From Lachnospiraceae bacterium (GTDB taxonomy: Bacteria > Bacillota > Clostridia > Lachnospirales > Lachnospiraceae): 34,863 bases of DNA. Where the stretch lies: NCBI GenBank assembly GCA_910575605.1, contig CAJTEW010000012.1:67501-102363 (forward strand), read 5' to 3'. Every line of letters starts with the position of its first letter. Within the stretch, counting starts at the first letter, position 1. The notes below the pieces were generated by a model. It was not told the origin of the DNA, searched no databases, and saw nothing but the letters and a program-made list of their open reading frames with translations. Made by a program: the position numbers and the translations under genes. This document shows, piece by piece, positions 8,441-16,538 of the stretch.

Positions 8441-9261
8441 GACATTTTAATGGAAAAATTCAGATCAGCAGATGGAGCATTTATCTGCTGCTTATGATAC
8501 TGGCGGCTGGCAGTCTCTATCCATTTATCTTTATGTTTCTGACCTCACTGACACAGAAAAAGATAATGACAGCTTCCTTTGATTTTTCAGCAATGGATTT
8601 AAGAAATTATAAGAATCTTCTATCTGGATTCCCGATTCTTACATATGTAAAAAACAGTTTGATTGTTGTTTCGTGTGCCTGCTTTTTCAATGTAGTGATT
8701 GCAACGCTGGCAGGATATGCGTTTGCAAAAAAGAAGTTTCCATTAAAAGAGGTTATCTTCTGGCTGTATCTGGCCACACTGATGATGCCGGGACAGGTAA
8801 TTTTGATTCCGGTCTTTACAATTATGAAAAATTTAAATATGCTGAATACATACCCATCGCTTTTTGCGGTTATACTGGATGCCTTTGGTGTATTTCTGAT
8901 GCGGCAGTTTATGGAGGGAATTCCAGATGATCTGATAGAATCTGCCCGGATTGACGGCTGCGGTGAGCTGGGGACATTTATTCGGGTGATTCTGCCTCTG
9001 TCAAAGCCGGTAATCGTTTCTCTGGTAGTATTTACTTTTATTACCTCATGGAACGATTTTATCTGGCCCCTTGTTATGATTACAAAGGATGAAATGAAAA
9101 CACTGACGCTGGGGCTGTCTATGCTGCAGAACGCATATGTGAGCAGTTATGGACTGATTATGGCAGGAGCGACGCTGGCATTTATTTTCCCATTCATATT
9201 ATACTGCATTCTGCAGAAGCAGTTTGTTGAAGGGATTGCACTTAGCGGTATTAAAGGATAA
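8437..9261 (+). CDS. Sugar ABC transporter permease, MalG/UgpE type
   Basis: The 274-aa second permease subunit has about six membrane helices and the EAA loop IESARIDGCGELGTFIRVI starting near residue 167. It overlaps the upstream permease by 4 nt. CUT1 importers without a local ATPase usually share a general one (MsmK/UgpC-like) encoded elsewhere, which is the most economical explanation here. The decayed permease at 19999-20394 is a relative but too different to be a recent copy. Confidence 0.95.
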   Translation: MRHFNGKIQISRWSIYLLLMILAAGSLYPFIFMFLTSLTQKKIMTASFDFSAMDLRNYKNLLSGFPILTYVKNSLIVVSCACFFNVVIATLAGYAFAKKKFPLKEVIFWLYLATLMMPGQVILIPVFTIMKNLNMLNTYPSLFAVILDAFGVFLMRQFMEGIPDDLIESARIDGCGELGTFIRVILPLSKPVIVSLVVFTFITSWNDFIWPLVMITKDEMKTLTLGLSMLQNAYVSSYGLIMAGATLAFIFPFILYCILQKQFVEGIALSGIKG

Positions 9262-9287
9262 GATATTTTAAGAGAGGAGATTCAAAT

Positions 9288-10982
9288 ATGGATTATGATG
9301 TACGAATTATAAGTTCACTTGAGAAGGTGTTTCCAAGAAGTGGTATGCTGGGAGCAAGGCGCATCCGCAGGCTTACAGGTTTTCAGGGGCAGCGTGTGTC
9401 GTTCCAGGCAGCGTATTGTTTCCATGGAGATTATTATGTAAATCAGACGACGGAGCAGGCATCAAGAAATCCTTATGCAAATGTCCGTGTGGAGGGAGAT
9501 TTTGAAGGAGAGGTATTGATTCGCAAAGTAGAATGTGTGCCTGTAATGTTTCCTCATGAGAAGAGGGAGAAAAAGTATGACTCAGAATATCTGGGGAGCG
9601 AGCCGGGGCTTTATCCGGATCTTCTTACCTCCTTTGACGGCGGCATACAGATAATTATTGAGCAGTGGCGTGCACTTTGGATTGACTGTGAGATACCAAA
9701 GGGAGCAGCAGGCGGGGACAGAAAGGTGGACCTTGTGTTTACAGGGACTGACGGACAGGAGCTTGCAAGGGAAGGCATAACGATTCATATCGTTCCAAAG
9801 GCTCTTCCAAAACAGAGGATCATTCATACGGAATGGTTTCATCCGGACTGCCTGGCAGATTATTATGGGTGTGAGGTGTTCTCTGAAGAGCACTGGCGGA
9901 TTATGGAGAATTTCCTTCGCAAAGCGGTTAGAAGAGGCGTAAATATGATATTAACACCCATATTCACACTGGCTCTTGATACGCTTATCGGAAGGGAACG
10001 TACAACAGTACAGCTGGTGAAAGTAATAATAAAGGATGGGGAATATTCCTTTGATTATACTCTTTTCAGGCGCTGGGTAAAGCTATGTAAGGAGATTGGC
10101 TTTAAGTATTTTGAGATGGCTCATTTGTTCAGCCAGTGGGGAGCAGTGTGCCCGCCCAAGGTAACAGCCTGGGTGGATGGAAGGGAAGTGAGGCTTTTCG
10201 GCTGGCATACTCCAGTGAAGGATGGCGGATACGAGGAATTCCTTGATGAGTTCCTGCCTTCATTTGTGGAAGAGCTTAAGGAAAACGGGATTTTGGAGCG
10301 GACATATTTTCATATTTCAGATGAACCGACCAAATATAATGCAGATACTTATAAGAAGGCACGAGATATAGTGCGCCGGCATATCGGGGATCTGCCCGTG
10401 ATAGATGCTTTAAGCCATGTGGAACTGTACGAAAAGGGTATTGTAGAGAAGCCGGTTCCTGCTAACACAGAGGTTCATACATTTTTGGATGCAGGCATGA
10501 AGAACGGATGGGTATATTACTGCTGCGGCCAGGGTTATAAGGTAAGTAACCGTTTTATTGCTATGCCGGCGTGGAGAAACAGGATTTTAGGCGTACAGCT
10601 TTATAAATATAAGATGGAGGGATTTCTGCACTGGGGCTATAACTTTTACAACTGCCAGTACTCCCTGCACCTGATTGATCCATACAGGGTAAATGATGCA
10701 GAGGATGCTTTTCAGGCGGGAGATCCGTTTATCGTGTATCCCGGAAAGAATGGGGAGCCGGAAGAGTCTATGCGTCTGCCTGTGCTAGCTGATGCAATGG
10801 CGGATGTACAGCTTCTGGAATATCTGGAATCCCTGACCAGCAGGGAGTATGTGATGGAGCTTTTGGAGGAAAAAGGGAACATCAATATAAGATTTGATGA
10901 ATACCCTAAGGGAGCCGACTACCTGCTTGATTTGTGGGAGACAGCGGCAGCAGAGGTGGAAAGGAGAACCCACGGCTGTTAA
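9288..10982 (+). CDS. DUF4091-type glycoside-hydrolase-like protein
   Basis: The 564-aa protein has no signal peptide and is probably cytosolic. The first ~170 residues look beta-rich. The rest resembles the DUF4091 catalytic-like TIM-barrel family, with FHISDEPTK (acidic pair D-E, near residue 346), a downstream HTFLDAG segment, and the tract GFLHWGYNFYN near 445 followed by GDPFIVYPG. These are family hallmarks. Activity is not firmly established for the family, and D-E is a candidate acid/base or metal site. It has AGAGGAG before ATG and sits last in the transporter operon, so it probably acts on the imported sugar. Its stop codon TAA lies in the loop of a tRNA-Asn-like hairpin, so the last few residues (RRTHGC) may have been added by recombination. 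Confidence 0.85.
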   Translation: MDYDVRIISSLEKVFPRSGMLGARRIRRLTGFQGQRVSFQAAYCFHGDYYVNQTTEQASRNPYANVRVEGDFEGEVLIRKVECVPVMFPHEKREKKYDSEYLGSEPGLYPDLLTSFDGGIQIIIEQWRALWIDCEIPKGAAGGDRKVDLVFTGTDGQELAREGITIHIVPKALPKQRIIHTEWFHPDCLADYYGCEVFSEEHWRIMENFLRKAVRRGVNMILTPIFTLALDTLIGRERTTVQLVKVIIKDGEYSFDYTLFRRWVKLCKEIGFKYFEMAHLFSQWGAVCPPKVTAWVDGREVRLFGWHTPVKDGGYEEFLDEFLPSFVEELKENGILERTYFHISDEPTKYNADTYKKARDIVRRHIGDLPVIDALSHVELYEKGIVEKPVPANTEVHTFLDAGMKNGWVYYCCGQGYKVSNRFIAMPAWRNRILGVQLYKYKMEGFLHWGYNFYNCQYSLHLIDPYRVNDAEDAFQAGDPFIVYPGKNGEPEESMRLPVLADAMADVQLLEYLESLTSREYVMELLEEKGNINIRFDEYPKGADYLLDLWETAAAEVERRTHGC

Positions 10983-10990
10983 CCGTGGGT
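10968..10990 (+). repeat. Hairpin identical to the tRNA-Asn anticodon arm
   Basis: A perfect 8-bp stem (ACCCACGG / CCGTGGGT) with loop CTGTTAA lies here. The inner 19 nt (10971-10989) equal bases 1331-1349 of tRNA-Asn and 2990-3008 of the truncated copy. It spans the stop codon of the DUF4091 gene and lies 20 nt from the stop of the convergent amidohydrolase. It could be a bidirectional terminator, but neither side has a T run. It could also be a residual recombination core. Both readings are inference. Confidence 0.6.
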
Positions 10991-11010
10991 TCATCCCGAT
11001 TGTCAAGGCA

Positions 11011-12174
11011 TTATTTTCCAAGTCTTTTTAGTACGGCTGTTGCATAGATAGCAGCCCCGATTGGGAGTACATTCTCATTAAAACGTATCTTCGGATTATG
11101 CTGCGGCAGGCGTTCATCTGGATTATCAACTCCTGCTCCAATCATGAAGAAAGAAGAAGGAACCAGCCTGGAGTAGCATGCAAAGTCCTCGGAGCCCATT
11201 GCATGGAAAGATTTCACAATAAGTGAATCATCAACCTCCCTTATTACTTCCTGGCACCATGCGTTTTCTTTCTCATCACAAACCAGAGGGGGAACATCGC
11301 TGAGTACCTCTATCTCTACTTTTGTACGATAAGCAGCAGCAATGCCTTGGGAGATTTCATGAATCCGCCGGATTATTTTTTCGCGTATTTCTGGATCAAA
11401 CACTCGGAGGGTTCCTTCCATTTCAGCAGTCTCAGGAATAATATTTGCAGCGCTTCCTGCATGAAATTTTCCGATTGTTAGAGCAACTTCATCAAATCCA
11501 GAGATTTCTCTTGCCATTAGTTCCTGTAAACCCTGATGAATTTGAATTGCTGTTACGATAGGATCAATACCGCCTTCTGGCGAGGAACCATGTACGCCCC
11601 TGCCTGTCAGCTTAATTCGGAAACCGTAAACTCCTGCACAAGGAACAGAATGCCCACCCAGCGAGCCAAGAGGCACCTGGGAAAATACATGTAATGCCAT
11701 GGCAGCATCGACGTGTGGATTTTCCATAGCTCCAGAGCGTATTAAAGCCTTGGCGCCTGCAAAGATTTCTTCTGCGGACTGGAAAATTAGCTTGGCAACA
11801 CCGCGAAGCTCTGATTCATGTGCTTTGATCAGCTTTGCTGCGCCAAGCATCATTGTGGTATGCATATCGTGTCCGCAGGCGTGCATACAGCCATTTGTAG
11901 AGGAGAAAGGCTCCTGAGACTGCTCCTCGATGGGCAGCGCATCCATATCTCCTCGAATCATATAGCATGTATCTCCCTTACCGATGCAGGCAACGACATT
12001 AGAGCTGTCCTCATAAACTGTGTACTCAATATTCATTTCTTCTAGTTTTTTTGTCACAAATGCGACTGTTTTAGGAAGTGTAAGACCGACTTCAGGAATC
12101 TGATGCAGTTCGCGTCTCCATGCAGTTAATTCTTCCTGAAGCTGTTCTGCTTCCAGCATAATCTGATTTTTCAT
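11011..12174 (-). CDS. M20 family metallo-amidohydrolase (N-acyl-amino-acid / IAA-amide hydrolase type)
   Basis: The 387-aa protein is a cytosolic dinuclear metal amidase of the M20D group, which removes acyl or aminoacyl groups from amides. Signature elements are the early metal site MHACGHDMHTT (98-108, C100 and H102), QSAEE with the catalytic glutamate at about 135, ALHV (second metal-site histidine), the dimerisation-domain motif HGSSPEGGIDP, and the C-terminal MGSEDFACY ligand region. Length is normal for the family. ATG is preceded on the reverse strand by CAGGAGGAAA. It is transcribed alone, divergently from the SsuB-like operon, and convergent with the DUF4091 gene. The substrate is unknown. 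Confidence 0.93.
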   Translation of the reverse strand: MKNQIMLEAEQLQEELTAWRRELHQIPEVGLTLPKTVAFVTKKLEEMNIEYTVYEDSSNVVACIGKGDTCYMIRGDMDALPIEEQSQEPFSSTNGCMHACGHDMHTTMMLGAAKLIKAHESELRGVAKLIFQSAEEIFAGAKALIRSGAMENPHVDAAMALHVFSQVPLGSLGGHSVPCAGVYGFRIKLTGRGVHGSSPEGGIDPIVTAIQIHQGLQELMAREISGFDEVALTIGKFHAGSAANIIPETAEMEGTLRVFDPEIREKIIRRIHEISQGIAAAYRTKVEIEVLSDVPPLVCDEKENAWCQEVIREVDDSLIVKSFHAMGSEDFACYSRLVPSSFFMIGAGVDNPDERLPQHNPKIRFNENVLPIGAAIYATAVLKRLGK

Positions 12175-12209
12175 AAAAATTTCCTCCTGTGAGCACTTAG
12201 AATATAAAT

Positions 12210-12238
12210 ATAATAACAGGATATTACCTTGTTGTAAA
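12210..12238 (-). promoter_or_regulatory. Promoter of the M20 amidohydrolase
   Basis: On the reverse strand, TTTACA (12238-12233) and TATTAT (12215-12210) are separated by 17 bp, each matching five of six consensus positions. Transcription would start about 30 nt before the start codon. It lies in the 316-bp divergent gap 12175-12490, which otherwise shows only AT-rich sequence and the opposing promoter. Confidence 0.6.
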
Positions 12239-12424
12239 AGGATTCTGAGAATTTTTAAAAATTTCAGGGTAAAACATAGCAGACAGCTTGTTGTTTCTCC
12301 TTGTGCATAGCTGATTTATAAATAATATATATAAATGACTTGATTTATAGAAAATGTGCAAATAATACAAAAATCAACAAGCTGATTGTCGAATCTAAAC
12401 GATGTAAAGGATAAACAAACATAT

Positions 12425-12430
12425 TATAAT
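12425..12430 (+). promoter_or_regulatory. -10 box of the SsuB-like transporter operon
   Basis: A consensus TATAAT lies 60 nt before the ATPase gene. The best -35 candidate (TGTAAA, 12403-12408, 16-bp spacer) matches only three positions, so an activator may be needed. The downstream PucR-type proteins are possible candidates. Confidence 0.45.
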
Positions 12431-12490
12431 CTCAATGTGAAAAATGGCGAAACACAGTTATAGTTTTTATAAACAAAAGAGGATTTTATT

Positions 12491-13273
12491 ATGAGTTATA
12501 TAGAAGTAAAAGATGTATCATTCTCTTATACGGATGACGAAAGACTTGTCTTAAAGGATATCAGCCTCAATGTAGAAAAAGGGGAATTCGTGTGTCTTTT
12601 AGGTCAGTCGGGATGCGGCAAAAGCACATTCCTGCGGCTGCTGGCCGGACTTGAATGGCCGGCAAAGGGCGTGATTAATGTAGATGGGAAGTTAATTACA
12701 AAGGCAGGTTTGGACAGAGGCGTAGTTTTTCAGGATTACGGCCTGTTTCCGTGGATGACTGCCGGTGAAAATATTGTACTGGCATTGACCCAGAAATTTC
12801 CAAATAAGGATAAAAGACAACTAAAAGAAACAGCTGTTAAGATGCTTCAGGCAGTGGGACTGGATGAAAGTATTATGAAAAAATATCCGAAAGCGCTGTC
12901 AGGAGGAATGAAGCAGAGATGTGCGATTGCAAGAGCATTTGGCATAGATCCACCAGTGCTTTTGATGGATGAGCCGTTTGGAGCTCTTGATGCAGTAACC
13001 CGTGCAAAGCTTCAGGATTTATTGCTTAACCTCTGGTCGAGGGATAAGGAGAAGAAAACTGTATTTTTTGTCACGCATGACGTAGATGAGGCAATACTTC
13101 TTGCAAATAGAATCTGTGTCCTGGGTCAGTCGCCCAGCAATATTATATATGAATGCAGGATTCCAGAAGAACAGCGCCCTGCAAGAGACACACAATTTGA
13201 GGATGTGAACGTTCTAAAGCTGCGCAATGAATTGATTAGAAATATTAACAGGGATGTGAAGTCTCGTATTTAA
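12491..13273 (+). CDS. ABC transporter ATPase, nitrate/sulfonate/taurine type (SsuB/TauB-like)
   Basis: The 260-aa ATPase subunit shows Walker A GQSGCGKS (38-45), the Q loop QDYGLFPW (81-88) with the FPW typical of SsuB/TauB/NrtD proteins, signature LSGGM (136-140), Walker B LLMDEP (157-162) and the switch histidine in FVTHD. It would energise import through the permease at 14459. It is the first gene of the cluster ATPase - binding protein - permease - enolase-superfamily enzyme. The actual ligand cannot be inferred, since this transporter class carries many compounds besides sulfonates. Confidence 0.95.
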   Translation: MSYIEVKDVSFSYTDDERLVLKDISLNVEKGEFVCLLGQSGCGKSTFLRLLAGLEWPAKGVINVDGKLITKAGLDRGVVFQDYGLFPWMTAGENIVLALTQKFPNKDKRQLKETAVKMLQAVGLDESIMKKYPKALSGGMKQRCAIARAFGIDPPVLLMDEPFGALDAVTRAKLQDLLLNLWSRDKEKKTVFFVTHDVDEAILLANRICVLGQSPSNIIYECRIPEEQRPARDTQFEDVNVLKLRNELIRNINRDVKSRI

Positions 13274-13331
13274 GGCAATAATAGGCACGAAGGTCTATTT
13301 GCAAATAAAGGATAAAAGGAGAATTAGTATT

Positions 13332-14462
13332 ATGAAAAGAAGAGTACTATCATTACTGCTTGTCATGATGATGACATTCAGTCTTGCTGCATGCGGCAGT
13401 TCACCTGCAGATGGAGCAGGAAAGGATGAAGGCGCAGAAACAAAAGAAGAACAGAAGCCGGAAGAGGAAGTGACAACAGGTGCTGAGAAACCGGAAGTAT
13501 CTGAAATCCACTGGGCACGTGCTAACAGCGGCAACATACTGGTAACGATTGCAAGAGAAAAAGGCTATCTTGATGAGGCAGGACTTACAGTTATTGAAGA
13601 CCCGATGGCGTCATCTTCTGACGCTTTAACGGCTCTTGAAACAGGTGCAGTTGATGTTACATCCAATCAGGGAACAAATAATCCTCTGCAGTTTATTAGT
13701 ACAGGCTCTGACTTTACGATTGTAGGCGGATACATGTTGAAAGGAATGTATCTGGTAGCGGAGAAAGGAACAGGATTTAATGGTGTTGAGGATTTTGTGG
13801 GGAAAAAGATTGCCTATGCAGGTGTACATCCGGTAGTAGGAATGGCAATGCTTGATGCAGATATTGATCCCACGGATGAGAAGAACGTAGAGTGGCTTAC
13901 ATATTCTACCAATAGTGACCGTCTGGCAGCAGTAGCGGCAGGAGAAGCAGACTATGCAGTATTAAGCGGTGACCAGTTATTTGCAGTTGGAAACAACCCG
14001 GATTTGGAAATTACATGTTGGTTAGATGATCTGGTACCTAATTATGGATGCTGCCGTATGAACATGAAGACAGAATTTGTAGAGAAAAATCCGGTAACAG
14101 TAAAGCTGCTTTTGAAATGCCTTATTCGTGCAGAGCAGTATTACCGGGCAAATACAGAGGAATGTGTTTCTATTCTTGCGAAGGATATTGATGCAGATGA
14201 AGACTACGTTGCAGCATATCTTCTAAATGAAAATTATATTTCCAGTGTTGATCCTTGTAAGCAGGCAGTTGTAAAGACCTGGGACGGCATGATTAAAATG
14301 GGATTTATTGATGAGGCAGACATCGAAAATATTAATATTGAGGACCATATTAATGTTGATTTATATAAAAAAGCATTAGATGAGTGCGTCACAGAATACC
14401 GCGATGAAGACCCGGAGTTCTATGACGGACGGGTTGAATTCTTTGAGGCCAATAATCAATGA
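13332..14462 (+). CDS. ABC transporter substrate-binding lipoprotein (NMT1/SsuA-like)
   Basis: The 376-aa lipoprotein has signal peptide MKRRVLSLLLVMMM, lipobox LAAC and lipidated cysteine at residue 21, then an acidic low-complexity linker. The mature domain resembles NMT1/THI5-like periplasmic binding proteins (IAREKGYLDEAGL, then ALETGAVDVTSNQ). I chose ATG 13332 because AAGGAG lies about 10 nt upstream and the signal peptide starts there. The frame is open for 11 more codons to a TTG at 13299 without a ribosome binding site. The stop overlaps the permease start. Confidence 0.93.
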   Translation: MKRRVLSLLLVMMMTFSLAACGSSPADGAGKDEGAETKEEQKPEEEVTTGAEKPEVSEIHWARANSGNILVTIAREKGYLDEAGLTVIEDPMASSSDALTALETGAVDVTSNQGTNNPLQFISTGSDFTIVGGYMLKGMYLVAEKGTGFNGVEDFVGKKIAYAGVHPVVGMAMLDADIDPTDEKNVEWLTYSTNSDRLAAVAAGEADYAVLSGDQLFAVGNNPDLEITCWLDDLVPNYGCCRMNMKTEFVEKNPVTVKLLLKCLIRAEQYYRANTEECVSILAKDIDADEDYVAAYLLNENYISSVDPCKQAVVKTWDGMIKMGFIDEADIENINIEDHINVDLYKKALDECVTEYRDEDPEFYDGRVEFFEANNQ

Positions 14463-15220
14463 GTAAAATAGCACAATTTGTAAAAACGTACTGGATTACA
14501 GTCTGCATTTATATTGCCATGTTTTTAGGCTATAAATATATTTCAGATAACAAATTGTTTGGCGGCTTCTTGTTTCCATCAGTGGAAAAAATTGGGATTT
14601 CATTTAAAGAAAATGCAGGGACACTGTTTATGAACATGTTGTATTCCTTTCAGCTGATGATTCCATCTATTTTTACTGCGGCAGTAATTGCAATTGGGTT
14701 AGGTACAGTTCTAGGCATGCATACTCATATCAGAAAAGTGGTACATCCGGTAATTTATTCGGTAAGTGTGATTCCGTCCATTCTTATGTCTCCCTTTGCA
14801 CTGCTTCTGGCACCCAATTTCAGAGCGGCATCCATGTTTCTTGTTGTATATAACACTATATGGGCCACTCTGTTTGCCACAATCAATGGAATTATGACGA
14901 TTGACAAGAGGTATTTAGACAATGCGGCAACACTGGAGCTTAATCCCTTTCATAAATTGTTTAAGGTTATTATGCCGGCAGCCTCCCCTTCTATTTTATC
15001 GGGATTTGTTACTTCTCTTAGAGGCTCCTTTGTTGTACTGGTTTATGCTGAAATGTATGGTGCGAAATATGGCATGGGCTTTTATGTTAAGAAATATGCA
15101 GAATATGGACTATATGCAGAAGCGTGGAGCGGATTTATTTTTATGGTTGTTGTTCTTGTGATTGTGATGCAGATTTTTGAAAGAATAAAGAACTATATGT
15201 TAAAATGGACCATTAATTGA
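14459..15220 (+). CDS. ABC transporter permease (SsuC/TauC-like)
   Basis: The 253-aa protein has five to six membrane helices and a recognisable EAA-type cytoplasmic loop (LDNAATLELNPFHKLFKVIMP) after the fourth helix. The start ATG overlaps the binding-protein stop by 4 nt, so translation is coupled. It makes up the membrane channel, probably as a homodimer as in SsuABC. The following enolase-superfamily gene is only 26 nt away, which ties the transported compound to that enzyme. Confidence 0.92.
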   Translation: MSKIAQFVKTYWITVCIYIAMFLGYKYISDNKLFGGFLFPSVEKIGISFKENAGTLFMNMLYSFQLMIPSIFTAAVIAIGLGTVLGMHTHIRKVVHPVIYSVSVIPSILMSPFALLLAPNFRAASMFLVVYNTIWATLFATINGIMTIDKRYLDNAATLELNPFHKLFKVIMPAASPSILSGFVTSLRGSFVVLVYAEMYGAKYGMGFYVKKYAEYGLYAEAWSGFIFMVVVLVIVMQIFERIKNYMLKWTIN

Positions 15221-15246
15221 GAGCATAGAGACTGGAGAATAAAAAT

Positions 15247-16428
15247 ATGAAGATAACAAAAATAGATGTAATGTTAGTTGATGTAAAGCCAGAGGATAAT
15301 CCCGGGTGGACTCCGGTTATATGTCGTATCTATACGGATGAAGGAATTTACGGGGATGGAGAGGCAGCTATGGCATACGGTAGCGGATCGACAGGTGCCT
15401 ACGGGGCGCTTCAAGATTTTGCAAAGAAGATTATTGGGATGGATCCGTTGGAGCATGAGGTTATCTGGGAATTTTTATACAAATCCACATTTTGGTGTCA
15501 GAATGGCGGGCCGGTGGTATTTTCGGCCATGTCAGCAATCGATGTAGCACTTTGGGATATCAAAGGAAAATATTTTCAGGTTCCGGTTTACCGGCTGCTT
15601 GGAGGAAAGATGCGAGATAAGCTGCGCTGTTATGCAAGCCAGCTTCAATTTGGATGGGGAGAAAAAAAGATTCCGGCACTTAGCACTGAAGACTATGTAG
15701 AAAATGCAAAAAAAGCAGTGGCGGAAGGATATGATGCAATTAAAATTGATTTCTTTACCTTTTCACCGGAAGGAAGAAGATTTAACAGCGAAGACACAAC
15801 AAGGCTGCTTTTACCCAAATATGTAAACATGATAGTGGACAGAGTGGCAGCAGTAAGAGAAGCAATAGGCCCGGACGTAGATATTATTATGGAAAACCAC
15901 TCCTATATTGATGCACAGGGAGCAGTTCAATTAGGTGAACGCGTAAAGCCTTATGGGATTTTCTGCTATGAGGAGCCATGTACACCGAGTCCCAGGGTGA
16001 ATAAATTTGTCTGTGATAAACTGAATATGCCAATCGCACAGGGAGAGCGTATTTATACAAGGTGGCAGTATGCCCAGTATTTTGAAAATAATTCTATTCA
16101 GATGATTCAGCCTGATATCGGAAACTGCGGCGGTATTACAGAGACAAAGAAGGTGTGTGACCTTGCACATATTTATGATGTAGGCGTACAGATACATGTA
16201 TGCTCCAGCCCCCTTTTAACAGCGGCCTCTCTTCAGCTGGAATCCGCAATACCGAATTTCACAATTCATGAGCATCATGTCTATAACCGTTATGATTATA
16301 ATAAACGGCTTTGTAAATATGATTACCAGCCGGTAAACGGGTATATGACAGTTCCAGAGTATCCAGGAATTGGAAATGAATTCAGCGATTATGTATTTGA
16401 AGTAAGTACATGTGTAACAGTTGAGTAA
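15247..16428 (+). CDS. Enolase-superfamily (mandelate racemase/muconate lactonizing) enzyme, probable acid-sugar dehydratase
   Basis: The 393-aa protein is normal length for the MR/MLE group. These enzymes use Mg2+ to abstract the proton alpha to a carboxylate, most often in acid-sugar dehydration. An N-terminal capping domain (1-130) precedes the barrel. Candidate catalytic residues are K166/D168 (IKIDFF), metal ligands E216 (MENHS), E242 or E243 (CYEEP) and E267 (QGER), and the Asp-His dyad D290 (QPDIG) and H317 (IHVCSSP). Replacement of the usual second Lys of KxK by Asp is notable and resembles sugar-acid dehydratase subgroups rather than racemases. CTGGAG precedes ATG. The substrate is presumably brought in by the upstream ABC importer. 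Confidence 0.88.
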   Translation: MKITKIDVMLVDVKPEDNPGWTPVICRIYTDEGIYGDGEAAMAYGSGSTGAYGALQDFAKKIIGMDPLEHEVIWEFLYKSTFWCQNGGPVVFSAMSAIDVALWDIKGKYFQVPVYRLLGGKMRDKLRCYASQLQFGWGEKKIPALSTEDYVENAKKAVAEGYDAIKIDFFTFSPEGRRFNSEDTTRLLLPKYVNMIVDRVAAVREAIGPDVDIIMENHSYIDAQGAVQLGERVKPYGIFCYEEPCTPSPRVNKFVCDKLNMPIAQGERIYTRWQYAQYFENNSIQMIQPDIGNCGGITETKKVCDLAHIYDVGVQIHVCSSPLLTAASLQLESAIPNFTIHEHHVYNRYDYNKRLCKYDYQPVNGYMTVPEYPGIGNEFSDYVFEVSTCVTVE

Positions 16429-16445
16429 GATGGATAGACCTATAG

Positions 16446-16475
16446 AAAAGAGCTATAAGCAGAGCTTTTTTAATG
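16446..16475 (+). terminator. Terminator after the enolase-superfamily gene
   Basis: AAAAGAGCT (16446-16454) pairs with AGCTTTTTT (16463-16471) with one G-T pair around an 8-nt loop, ending in six T residues. It marks the end of the importer-dehydratase operon. Confidence 0.65.
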
Positions 16476-16486
16476 AGCTTTTCTAT

Positions 16487-16515
16487 TTGACAGATGTAAT
16501 GTTTTAAGAAATAAT
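16487..16515 (+). promoter_or_regulatory. Promoter of the PucR / DCCP-fusion operon
   Basis: A perfect TTGACA (16487-16492) and AATAAT (16510-16515) are spaced 17 bp. The start codon follows about 24 nt after the -10 box, so the leader is very short. A near-consensus promoter suggests steady expression of the two regulators independent of the upstream operon. Confidence 0.7.
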
Positions 16516-16538
16516 ATCCATAACTGGAGTGTGTGGAT

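Noticed and set aside
13299-13331. Longer N terminus for the NMT1-like binding protein
   Set aside because: It would put 11 polar residues before the signal peptide and lacks a ribosome binding site; ATG 13332 has AAGGAG.
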